Below, piece by piece: positions 1 to 6,606 of a stretch of DNA of 19,965 nucleotides (its first letter is position 1; each line of letters starts with the position of its first letter). Source of the stretch: Anaerolineae bacterium (GTDB lineage: Bacteria > Chloroflexota > Anaerolineae > Aggregatilineales > UBA3940); contig JAFGNO010000177.1 of NCBI GenBank assembly GCA_016926985.1, positions 1 to 19,965 of the forward strand, written 5' to 3'. The position numbers and the translations under genes are program-made. The notes beneath the pieces were generated by a model. That model saw only the letters and a program-made list of their open reading frames with translations. It was not told the origin of the DNA and did not search any database.

Positions 1-886
1 GAAACCTACCTATGGGCGGGTTTCACGCTATGGCCTGGTGGCTTTTGCCTCATCATTGGACCAGGTAGGCCCTTTTGCCCGGACGGTGACTGATGCTGTC
101 CTGCTGCTGAATGGTATTGCTGGTCACGACGAACGCGACTCCACCTCACTGGATGCGCCGGTTCCGGACTATGGGCAGGCGCTGAGGCAGGACCTGTCCG
201 GGGTCAGAGTCGGTATTCCACAGGAATACATGGTCGAAGGCATTGAACCGGGTATCGCGTCGGCTGTTTGCACTGCAATTGAGCAGCTTGTCGATCTTGG
301 CGCCGAAATCACTGGAATAAGCCTTCCCCACACTGAAGCTGCCCTGCCTGTTTATTACCTGATTGCGCCGGCGGAAGCCTCGTCAAACCTCGCCCGGTTT
401 GACGGTCAGCGTTATGGGCCTCGGGTAGATGGTGGCTCGCTGTGGGAAACCTACCGGAGAACCCGGGGGGAAGGGTTTGGGCCAGAGGTCAAACGCCGGA
501 TTATGCTGGGTACTTATGCCCTTTCAGCCGGCTATTATGATGCCTATTACCTCAAAGCGCAGAAGGTGCGCACGCTTATCAGGCAGGACTTTGACGAAGC
601 GTTCAAGGCTGTGGACGTGATTGCCTGCCCAACCAGCCCAACGACTGCCTTCGCGATCGGTGATCGGGTGGGTGATCCCCTGCAAATGTATCTTTCCGAT
701 GTGTTTACGCTGGCGGTCAACCTTGCTGGTATCTGCGCTGTGTCGGTGCCCTGCGGTTTCGATGCAGATGGGCTGCCAGTAGGGTTGCAGTTCATTGGCC
801 CGGCGCTTGGCGAAGAACGCATCCTTCGCGCCGGGTATGCTTATGAGCAAGCAGCCGGGTGGTATAAATATCTGCCCTCTTTGTGA
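1..886 (+). CDS. gatA: Asp-tRNA(Asn)/Glu-tRNA(Gln) amidotransferase subunit A, C-terminal part (5' end outside window)
   Basis: GatA is the amidase subunit of the GatCAB complex. It releases ammonia from glutamine to convert Glu-tRNA(Gln) or Asp-tRNA(Asn) into the correctly charged tRNA in the cytoplasm. The frame is open from base 2 (KPTYGRVSRYG, the conserved GatA segment just after the DTGGS motif) to TGA at 884-886, giving about 294 residues, roughly the last 60% of a ~485-residue GatA. The catalytic Lys and two Ser of the amidase signature lie upstream of the window, so activity cannot be judged here. The C-terminal ACPTSPTTAF and VSVPCGFDADGLPVGLQF segments are typical of GatA. A GTG at 38 could be mistaken for a start, but the conserved sequence runs straight through it. 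The gene ends 7 bp from the convergent metF-fusion gene with no hairpin between them. Confidence 0.95.
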   Translation, partial: KPTYGRVSRYGLVAFASSLDQVGPFARTVTDAVLLLNGIAGHDERDSTSLDAPVPDYGQALRQDLSGVRVGIPQEYMVEGIEPGIASAVCTAIEQLVDLGAEITGISLPHTEAALPVYYLIAPAEASSNLARFDGQRYGPRVDGGSLWETYRRTRGEGFGPEVKRRIMLGTYALSAGYYDAYYLKAQKVRTLIRQDFDEAFKAVDVIACPTSPTTAFAIGDRVGDPLQMYLSDVFTLAVNLAGICAVSVPCGFDADGLPVGLQFIGPALGEERILRAGYAYEQAAGWYKYLPSL

Positions 887-893
887 TCCTCGC

Positions 894-2768
894 TCAGCCC
901 GTTTGCGTTCTTACATACTCAATAATTTCTGCTGACAGATCGTAGCGCTTGAACTGCGGCATGATGTATATTCCGGCACCGAGTTGGGCTAACTCCCCGG
1001 CCAGTTCCTGAGCGATTCGCACGCCTTCACGCGGGGCATCCTCTCCTGAATCGGCAATTCGCTGCATGACATGATTGGGGATCGTGATTCCGGGCACCTC
1101 GTTGTGAAGAAAGCTGGCATGGCGAACGCTGTATAAAGGCAGCAGGCCCACCAGGACAGGTGTCTCCATCTCACCAAAACGCTGCCGGTATTCCTTTATA
1201 AAATCACGATAGGCTGCCACGTCATATACCGGCTGCGTCAGCAGGTAGTCTGCCCCGCTCGCCAGTTTTTTCTCCAGGGTCTTCATCTCACGGTCGATAT
1301 CAGGCGGGTTAAGATTCAGAGCTGCGCTGACCAGAAAGCTGGTCGGTTCGCCGATGTTGTTACCGGCCCAGTCTTTTCCCAGGTTGAGGCTTTGCTTGAT
1401 CAGGCGGATCAGGCCAGAAGGGACAATATCATAATTATCCGCAGCATCAGGATAGTCACCGATTTGCGTAGGATCGCCCATCACCACAAAGAGGTTGCGG
1501 ATTCCCAGCGCATGGGCAGCCAGCAGGTCTCCCTGCACCCGCAGCAGGTTCCTGCCCCGGGTTGGAAAGTGCAGGACCGTTTCAATACCCACCCGGCTCT
1601 GGAGTAAATAGCAGACAGCCCAGGGGCTCATTCGCATGCGGGCCATCGGGCTGTCGGTCACGTCGACCACGTCTGCCCCGGCAGACAGCAGCATCTGGGC
1701 GGCCTGAAGCAGCTTGTCCGGCACGATGCCTCGCGGTGGTGTCATCTCAACGGCTACCACAAAATCGCCCCGCCGAAGTTTCTGTGCAAGCTGGCTGGGG
1801 GCAGGTGTGGACGCAACGGGTATTTCTTCATCGACGACTCCCTCTGTAATGACAATGGGAGTCACAAAAGCCGGGTTGTCCAGCGCTTCCCGCATGGCCG
1901 CGATATGTTGTGGTGTCGTGCCGCAGCATCCTCCAACAATCGACACACCCCGGTCGCGCAGGGCGACCGCATAATCAGCAAAATAATCCGGGCCAGATGC
2001 ATACATCACACGTCCACCGACATTCTCAGGCCATCCGGCGTTAGGAACAGCCGAGAACAGCATTCCCAGATCCAAAGGCAATGCCGCCTGCATCGCGCGG
2101 ACAATGCGCATGATCTGCGCCGGGCCATTCGAGCAGTTTACCCCGATCACGTCTACATCCATTTCGGCCAGCGCCCGTGCAGCCTGAGCCGGGGTATCGC
2201 CAAGCATTGTCCGGTCATCACGGGTAAAGGTCACCTGAGCGATAATGGGCAGCGAACAGACGCTGTGAGCCGCACGAACGGCTTCTCGCAGCTCGTGGAG
2301 GTCGGAGAAAGTTTCGAGAATCAGCACATCAGCCCCTGCATCACACAGGGCTGAAATTTGCTCATGGAACGCCTCATAAGCTTGCTGGGAGGTCACCCGT
2401 CCAAATGGGGCAAGCCATACACCCAGCGGGCCAACTGAGGCTGCTACATAGATATCAGGCTTGAACGACGTAGAGACTGCCTGCCGCGCCAGCGATACGC
2501 CTGTCCGGTTGATCTCGACGACCGAATCCTCCAGTCCATGCTCTGCCAGCTTGAAACGGTTTGCGCCAAAGGTGTTAGTCTCGATGATCTCTGCGCCTGC
2601 ATCCAGATAGTCGCGGTGAATGTCAAATACTACCGCTGGATGGGTGAGGTTAAGATGATCAAAACAGGTCGACAGATCTACACCAGAAGCGTGGAGCGTG
2701 GTGCCCATGGCGCCGTCAGCGAGGATCACCCCCTGTTTCAGGCGCTCGCGAAATGGTATGTTGCCCAT
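894..2768 (-). CDS. Fused homocysteine S-methyltransferase / methylenetetrahydrofolate reductase (YitJ-like)
   Basis: This is a 624-residue cytoplasmic fusion of two one-carbon/methionine enzymes. Residues ~8-297 are a homocysteine S-methyltransferase domain, starting with ILADGAMGTTLHASG. The zinc/thiol-binding cysteines are visible as C212 (GVNCSNGP) and C281-C282 (GGCCGTTP). Residues ~334-620 are a FAD-dependent 5,10-methylene-THF reductase domain. It has the active-site Glu in VAVEMTPP (E341), the Asp in VVMGDP (D432) and the TQPVYD segment near the C-terminus. The domain order and length match Bacillus YitJ (about 612 residues). The reductase half makes 5-methyl-THF and the methyltransferase half uses a methyl donor to make methionine from homocysteine; whether methyl-THF itself is the donor is not visible. 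ATG at 2766-2768 follows an AGGGAGA ribosome-binding site. The gene is monocistronic and has its own promoter (see 2809-2837). Confidence 0.92.
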   Translation of the reverse strand: MGNIPFRERLKQGVILADGAMGTTLHASGVDLSTCFDHLNLTHPAVVFDIHRDYLDAGAEIIETNTFGANRFKLAEHGLEDSVVEINRTGVSLARQAVSTSFKPDIYVAASVGPLGVWLAPFGRVTSQQAYEAFHEQISALCDAGADVLILETFSDLHELREAVRAAHSVCSLPIIAQVTFTRDDRTMLGDTPAQAARALAEMDVDVIGVNCSNGPAQIMRIVRAMQAALPLDLGMLFSAVPNAGWPENVGGRVMYASGPDYFADYAVALRDRGVSIVGGCCGTTPQHIAAMREALDNPAFVTPIVITEGVVDEEIPVASTPAPSQLAQKLRRGDFVVAVEMTPPRGIVPDKLLQAAQMLLSAGADVVDVTDSPMARMRMSPWAVCYLLQSRVGIETVLHFPTRGRNLLRVQGDLLAAHALGIRNLFVVMGDPTQIGDYPDAADNYDIVPSGLIRLIKQSLNLGKDWAGNNIGEPTSFLVSAALNLNPPDIDREMKTLEKKLASGADYLLTQPVYDVAAYRDFIKEYRQRFGEMETPVLVGLLPLYSVRHASFLHNEVPGITIPNHVMQRIADSGEDAPREGVRIAQELAGELAQLGAGIYIMPQFKRYDLSAEIIEYVRTQTG

Positions 2769-2808
2769 GTTCTTCTCCCTTCATAAACCAATCAACAGTG
2801 ATGGCGAG

Positions 2809-2837
2809 AATGTAGCGTCCACAAAGAAGGAAAGCAA
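2809..2837 (-). promoter_or_regulatory. Candidate sigma-70-type promoter for the methyltransferase/MTHFR fusion gene
   Basis: Read on the minus strand, TTGCTT (2837-2832) is followed by a 17-base spacer and TACATT (2814-2809). Both hexamers are close to consensus and the spacing is ideal. The predicted start of transcription near 2802 gives a leader of about 34 nt before the ATG at 2768. This was seen by eye and not scored by software. Confidence 0.55.
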
Positions 2838-2859
2838 GCAAAAGCCGCAGGGATCGATG

Positions 2860-2888
2860 TTGCTCGCTTTCCGGGCGGCTGGTATAAT
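2860..2888 (+). promoter_or_regulatory. Promoter of tRNA-Thr(CGT)
   Basis: TTGCTC (2860-2865), a 17-base spacer and a perfect TATAAT (2883-2888) preceded by TG at 2880-2881 (extended -10, TGGTATAAT) lie directly before the tRNA. The expected start near 2895 leaves only about 5 nt of 5' leader. The minus-strand promoter at 2809-2837 fires away from it, so this is a compact divergent promoter region. Confidence 0.8.
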
Positions 2889-2899
2889 CGCAGCGCCAT

Positions 2900-2972
2900 G
2901 CCACCCTAGCTCAATCGGCAGAGCAGGCGCTTCGTAAGCGTCAGGTTATGGGTTCAAATCCCATGGGTGGCT
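2900..2972 (+). tRNA. tRNA-Thr (anticodon CGT, decodes ACG)
   Basis: A complete 73-nt cloverleaf can be folded by hand. The acceptor stem GCCACCC (2900-2906) pairs with GGGTGGC (2965-2971), and the discriminator is T2972. The D stem is GCTC/GAGC. The anticodon stem GGCGC/GCGTC has one G-T pair and loop TTCGTAA, with anticodon CGT at 2933-2935. The T stem ATGGG/CCCAT encloses TTCAAAT. CCA is not encoded (the next bases are CTT), so the 3' end must be added by nucleotidyltransferase. Anticodon CGT reads the threonine codon ACG. Confidence 0.97.
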
Positions 2973-2975
2973 CTT

Positions 2976-3002
2976 GCCTCGGAACTCCTCCGGGGCGTTT
3001 TT
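2976..3002 (+). terminator. Rho-independent terminator after tRNA-Thr
   Basis: The stem GCCTCGG (2976-2982) pairs with CCGGGGC (2990-2996) using one T-G wobble. It has a 7-nt loop and is followed by a five-T run at 2998-3002. It begins 4 nt after the tRNA and ends 18 nt before the udk start codon, so it probably ends the tRNA transcript and may let some read-through reach udk. Confidence 0.75.
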
Positions 3003-3020
3003 GTGACGTTGGAGAAAACA

Positions 3021-3665
3021 ATGGGGCCAGACAGCCAGCAGATAAAGCCAATCACGATTGGCGTGGCGGGTGGGAGCGGGGCAGGTAAATCAACCGTAGC
3101 CCGCGTGGTGCTGGAACGGATTGGGGAGGGCAATATTGCGTATCTGCCCCATGATGCGTACTACAAAGACCTCAGCAATTTGCCCCCCGTTCAGCGTTCC
3201 CTGATCAACTTTGACCATCCCGATTCGCTGGACACCGATCTGTTTGTGGAACATATCAGTACGCTCAAGCAGGGTCAGCCAGTTAATGTGCCCATCTATG
3301 ATTTCTCAACGCACTCACGCACCAAAAATGTTAAAGTAGTCCAGCCGCAGCGTATTGTACTCATCGAAGGTATCCTGATTTTCACAGAAGCCCGGCTCAG
3401 AGACCTGTTTGACGTGCGTATCTTCGTTGAGACAGATGATGATGTCCGGTTCATCCGCCGGCTGAGACGTGATATCAGCGAGCGCGGGCGCACCATCGAT
3501 TCGGTGACTACCCAGTGGATGCAGACCGTGCGCCCCATGCACCTGGAATTTGTTGAGCCCAGCAAACGCTACGCCCACGTGATTATCCCTGAAGGCGGTC
3601 TGAATGAAGTCGCTTTAGAAATGGTCATCGCCCGTATTCAATCCATCCGGAGGCAGGATGACTGA
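3021..3665 (+). CDS. udk: Uridine kinase
   Basis: This is a 214-residue cytoplasmic nucleoside kinase that phosphorylates uridine and cytidine in pyrimidine salvage, the same size as E. coli Udk (213). The P-loop is GVAGGSGAGKST near residues 13-24. It is followed by the family segments LPHDAYYKDLS, FDHPDSLD, PIYDFSTHSRT, VLIEGILIF and the arginine-rich lid RRLRRDISERGR, then VEPSKRYAHVIIP. I chose ATG 3021, preceded by GGAGA at 3011-3015. The frame is open back to 2967, but that start lies inside the tRNA and is not credible. No separate promoter is obvious between the tRNA terminator and this ATG, so expression may depend on read-through from the tRNA promoter. It overlaps the next gene by 8 nt (ATGACTGA). 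Confidence 0.95.
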   Translation: MGPDSQQIKPITIGVAGGSGAGKSTVARVVLERIGEGNIAYLPHDAYYKDLSNLPPVQRSLINFDHPDSLDTDLFVEHISTLKQGQPVNVPIYDFSTHSRTKNVKVVQPQRIVLIEGILIFTEARLRDLFDVRIFVETDDDVRFIRRLRRDISERGRTIDSVTTQWMQTVRPMHLEFVEPSKRYAHVIIPEGGLNEVALEMVIARIQSIRRQDD

Positions 3666-4248
3666 ACACAGCACTGGCTCATCAGAGGCTGCTGCAAAGG
3701 TCGAGCGGCAGAAATTTGGTCTGAAGCACGCCCTGGCTATCCTCTTTGCAGTGGGGGTTACGTTGGGGATTTTTATTTTCCAGGAGCATTTGAGGAATCT
3801 CGACAAACTGGCCTATGCCGGGGCATTCCTGGCCATGCTCATTGGCAATGCCACCGTCATCCTCCCTGTCCCCGGTCTGATCTTTGTGTTTGCGCTGGGT
3901 GGCACGCTGAATCCGCTTCTGGTTGGCCTGGTCGCCGGACCTGGCGCTGCGCTGGGTGAATTGACCGGTTACGCTGCCGGGTATGGGGGCAGCGCGGTGA
4001 TTGATAACCTGAAGATGTACCACCGTCTTAAATCCTGGATGGGCCGCTATGGGGTCATTATCATTTCCCTGCTTGCAGCTATCCCTAACCCGGTGTTTGA
4101 TATGGCCGGTATTGTTGCCGGGTCGCTGCGCATCAAGTGGTGGAAGTTTCTGGCCGCTGCCTGGTTGGGGAAAACTATTCAGGGTTTGCTTATCGCTTAT
4201 GCAGGGGCGCTTTCGCTGGGATGGGTCGAGCAGTTTATTGCCCACTGA
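3658..4248 (+). CDS. DedA/VTT (SNARE-associated Golgi) family membrane protein
   Basis: This 196-residue integral membrane protein has a short charged N-terminus (1-23) and hydrophobic segments near 24-41, 53-75, 80-110, 131-156 and 162-188. It carries the VTT-family re-entrant pattern GAALGELTGYAAGYGG (97-111, with E101) and a second half, LAAIPNPVFDMAGIVAG. That half aligns with the family's F-x-x-R-F-x-P-x-x-R region but lacks the usual arginines, which resembles the YqaA-like branch more than classic DedA. DedA/VTT proteins are linked to lipid scrambling and undecaprenyl-phosphate recycling; the role of this one is not known. ATG 3658 sits after GGAGGCAGG and overlaps the udk stop by 8 nt, so the two genes are probably translationally coupled. 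Confidence 0.8.
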   Translation: MTEHSTGSSEAAAKVERQKFGLKHALAILFAVGVTLGIFIFQEHLRNLDKLAYAGAFLAMLIGNATVILPVPGLIFVFALGGTLNPLLVGLVAGPGAALGELTGYAAGYGGSAVIDNLKMYHRLKSWMGRYGVIIISLLAAIPNPVFDMAGIVAGSLRIKWWKFLAAAWLGKTIQGLLIAYAGALSLGWVEQFIAH

Positions 4249-4290
4249 TCCGGCAACGCCTTGCAGCCACACACGTTGGCTATACATCCC

Positions 4291-4317
4291 TTGCCCAATT
4301 AAGGTAAACTGTAGATA
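4291..4317 (+). promoter_or_regulatory. Weak candidate promoter for the ECF transporter operon
   Basis: The 123-bp gap 4249-4371 must hold the control region of the ECF operon unless it is read from udk. TTGCCC (4291-4296) and TAGATA (4312-4317) are separated by 15 bases, shorter than ideal. An alternative -10 is TAAACT at 4305-4310, but nothing fits well at its -35 distance. Low confidence. Confidence 0.3.
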
Positions 4318-4330
4318 TCGAAGGTCTGTC

Positions 4331-4352
4331 ATGGCTGTCGGTGGACAGCCGT
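4331..4352 (+). promoter_or_regulatory. 5' leader hairpin just upstream of the ECF S-component ribosome-binding site
   Basis: ATGGCTGTC (4331-4339) pairs with GACAGCCGT (4344-4352) as a 9-bp stem (one T-G pair) around a GGTG loop, and can be extended by C4330-G4353. It ends 9 nt before the Shine-Dalgarno sequence GGAGGGGG at 4362-4369 and has no T-run, so it is not a simple terminator. A second CTGTC copy at 4326-4330 could compete for GACAG (4344-4348), giving an alternative fold. It is possibly a translational or mRNA-stability element. No known riboswitch consensus was recognised. Confidence 0.45.
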
Positions 4353-4371
4353 GGTAGTAATGGAGGGGGAT

Positions 4372-4890
4372 ATGAAATTTGACCTCAACAATCCAAGAAT
4401 TCTGGCACTGACCGGCGTGATGACTGCGCTGGTCTTTGCGCTGACAAGGCCAATTGTGCCAACCCCAATTGGTTATACCCACCTGGGCGATGTAGCGATC
4501 TACTTTACAGCGCTGGCTTTTGGACCCTGGGCTGGCATGATTGCTGGCGGGGTTGGAACGGCGTTGGCCGATCTCTTATCCGGTGGCTATGCGCATTTTG
4601 CCCCGCTGTCCCTGCTTGTTCACGGACTCCAGGGGCTTGTGGTTGGCCTGATATACCGGCAGATGAAGGGCTCAGGGGTAGGGTTATTCATCAGCCTCCT
4701 GGTGGGCGGTGTCATTGTCGTTGGTGGCTATTTTCTTGGCGAGATGCTGGTGCCTATCTGGGGAGGCCCATCAGGGGCAGTAGGCGAAGTCTGGTTCAAC
4801 GTGGTGCAGGTACTGGTCGGGTCGGTGGGGGGGCTGGTTTATCTCGGCGTGCTGCGAGCCTACCCACGCCTGAGCCAGATGGGGGAGTAA
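4372..4890 (+). CDS. ECF transporter S component (ligand-binding membrane subunit), substrate unassigned
   Basis: This is a 172-residue, very hydrophobic protein with about six membrane helices, the size of energy-coupling-factor S subunits. Helix 1 carries the A-x-x-x-A motif (A19-x3-A23) used by S components to dock on EcfT. The PTPIGYTHLGD segment (31-40), the following FGPWAGMIAGGVGTALADL and AHFAPLSLLVHGLQG resemble the PF07155/COG4720-type S component family (annotated for riboflavin and hydroxymethylpyrimidine in some members). I cannot tell the ligand from sequence. I chose ATG 4372 because GGAGG at 4362-4366 is ideally spaced; ATG 4360 and GTG 4351 are in frame but lie inside the SD or hairpin. 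It is the first gene of the S - double ATPase - T operon, ending 15 bp before the ATPase. Confidence 0.85.
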   Translation: MKFDLNNPRILALTGVMTALVFALTRPIVPTPIGYTHLGDVAIYFTALAFGPWAGMIAGGVGTALADLLSGGYAHFAPLSLLVHGLQGLVVGLIYRQMKGSGVGLFISLLVGGVIVVGGYFLGEMLVPIWGGPSGAVGEVWFNVVQVLVGSVGGLVYLGVLRAYPRLSQMGE

Positions 4891-4905
4891 ACCACTGCCA
4901 GCGCC

Positions 4906-6606
4906 ATGATCACCGTCCAGCGGCTGAGCTACGAGCACCCCTCCCCTTTCACTAAAGATACCTGGGACACACTTTTCCACGATCTGTCGTTTATGGTCAA
5001 ATCAGGCGAATGCCTGGGCATTGTAGGGCCAAATGGGTCAGGGAAGACAACTCTCTGCCTGACCCTGGCAGGCTTAGCACCCCGGCTTACCTCAGGACGA
5101 ATTCAAGGACAAATCCGGGTTTTTGACCGCGATGTACAGGTAGAGCCAGTTGGCTGGGCTGCTGATATCATCGGCCTTGTAATGCAGGACCTGACGGGTC
5201 AGTTATTCAACGAGACGGTGGAAGATGAGATAGCCTGGGGCCTGGGGAACCTGGGCCTGCCGGCTGCCGCAATGCCTGATCGGATCAGAAATGCCCTGGC
5301 GGCTGCCGGGCTGCCGGATGGGTTGCTCAAAAGGCCGGTAACCGATCTGTCCGGTGGAGAGCAAAAGCGGCTGGCAATTGCCGCTGCGCTGGCGCTTCAA
5401 CCGCGGGTGCTGATCCTTGATACGCCAACTGGCGGCCTTTCCCCGCTGGCGCGTCGCATTTTGCAGGAGAGCCTTATCCGGCTGCGGCGCGAAACCAACC
5501 TGACTATTGTCCTCGCCGACAATGACCTGGATTTGCTGACGGCAGTTGCCGACCAGGTTTTATTTCTGGATGACGGAATCATTGTTGACAGTGCTTCTGT
5601 CTACGATGCTGTAGTTGCTAAGCCCTACATCAGTTCTGCTGCTTCTGTTTTTTCGATGGTGGTGAATGCCCGTTCAGATTATTCTCTGACCTGCCTGACC
5701 ACTGAAGAAGCGATCCGGCAGACTGCCTCCATCCCCATTGTCGGAGACTGCCAGCCCCCTGTTGCTGCCCCATCGCCTGTTGAGGCCCCACAGGTTGCCA
5801 TAGAGGTTGCGCATCTGACTTACTCATATGACGGTGTGAACCGGGCGTTGGAAGCAGTGGACTTATCGATCCCGGTGGGGCAGTTTGTGGCTATTCTGGG
5901 CGACAATGGCGCGGGTAAAACCACTTTTGCCAAACACCTGATCGGCCTGCTGCGCCCCCAGGAAGGTGTGGTTCGCGTGATGGGCAAGGATGCGGCCAGG
6001 CTTTCCATCGGACAGCTTGCCGCGCAGGTTGGCTATGTGTTCCAGAACTCCGAAGACCAGATATTCAGTGCCACGTTAAGGGAGGAAATTGTATTCGGGC
6101 CGGGCAATCTGGGTTTCTCTCCAGATCGGCTGAATCATGCGGTAGCCCGGAGCCTTGAGCGGTTTGGGCTGGAGGCTTTAGCTGATCTGCCCCCTGCGGC
6201 TTTCAGCTTCAGCAACCGGCGGCTGGCAGCTCTGTCCAGCATAGCCGCGATGGAAACCCCTATTCTGGCACTTGATGAGCCAACCGTCGGGCTTGACAGG
6301 GAGAAGCAGGCGTTGGTCGGTGCCTGGTTGTCCGAATGGCATAAGAACGGTGGAACAATCTTACTTATCACCCATGAAATGGACTTTGCCGCCCGGTATG
6401 CAGAGCGGGTGCTGGTCTTTGACCGGGGCAGGCTGATCGTCGATGCCTGCCCTGAAGCGGCTTTTTCGAACGCCTCAGCCCTGATCAGCGCCGGGGTAGA
6501 GAAGCCTTTCTCGCTGGCGCTGGCCGAAGCCCTTGAATGCGCTGCGCTGGCAGGAGACCTGACACCCGAAGGTACAGCCTGTTTCTTGCTGGGGGGCCTG
6601 AAGTGA
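4906..6606 (+). CDS. ECF transporter ATPase, two ABC domains fused in one chain, with asymmetric degenerate sites
   Basis: This 566-residue protein contains two ABC ATPase domains, NBD1 ~1-240 and NBD2 ~297-540, joined by a Pro/Ala-rich linker (~275-295). It energises the ECF importer from the cytoplasmic face. NBD1 has Walker A GPNGSGKTT (41-49), a Q-loop (VMQD) and an intact signature LSGGE (148-152). Its Walker B reads LILDTPTGG, so the catalytic Glu is Thr173, and the switch His is Asn206 (LADNDLD). NBD2 has Walker A GDNGAGKTT (332-340), a Q-loop (VFQN), Walker B LALDEPT with E458, and H490 (ITHE). Its signature is FSFSNRR (433-439) with no Gly-Gly pair. NBD1 supplies the good signature and NBD2 the good catalytic residues. 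ATG 4906 has only a distant GGGGGAG (4881-4887). The stop overlaps the T-component ATG by one base (TGATG). Confidence 0.92.
   Translation: MITVQRLSYEHPSPFTKDTWDTLFHDLSFMVKSGECLGIVGPNGSGKTTLCLTLAGLAPRLTSGRIQGQIRVFDRDVQVEPVGWAADIIGLVMQDLTGQLFNETVEDEIAWGLGNLGLPAAAMPDRIRNALAAAGLPDGLLKRPVTDLSGGEQKRLAIAAALALQPRVLILDTPTGGLSPLARRILQESLIRLRRETNLTIVLADNDLDLLTAVADQVLFLDDGIIVDSASVYDAVVAKPYISSAASVFSMVVNARSDYSLTCLTTEEAIRQTASIPIVGDCQPPVAAPSPVEAPQVAIEVAHLTYSYDGVNRALEAVDLSIPVGQFVAILGDNGAGKTTFAKHLIGLLRPQEGVVRVMGKDAARLSIGQLAAQVGYVFQNSEDQIFSATLREEIVFGPGNLGFSPDRLNHAVARSLERFGLEALADLPPAAFSFSNRRLAALSSIAAMETPILALDEPTVGLDREKQALVGAWLSEWHKNGGTILLITHEMDFAARYAERVLVFDRGRLIVDACPEAAFSNASALISAGVEKPFSLALAEALECAALAGDLTPEGTACFLLGGLK

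Noticed and set aside
2967..3020. In-frame upstream extension of udk beginning inside the tRNA-Thr gene
   Set aside because: It would require translating the tRNA 3' end and terminator. ATG 3021 has a good ribosome-binding site, and homology starts after it.
4249..4371. Known riboswitch (FMN, TPP, cobalamin, preQ1) upstream of the ECF operon
   Set aside because: The space is short and none of the conserved core strings I know for these classes could be found; only a simple hairpin is present.
3682..4482. Long minus-strand open frame opposite the VTT protein and S-component start
   Set aside because: Composition is Gln/Pro/Arg/His-rich, typical of an antisense shadow, and no domain is recognisable. 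The opposing plus-strand genes have clear families.
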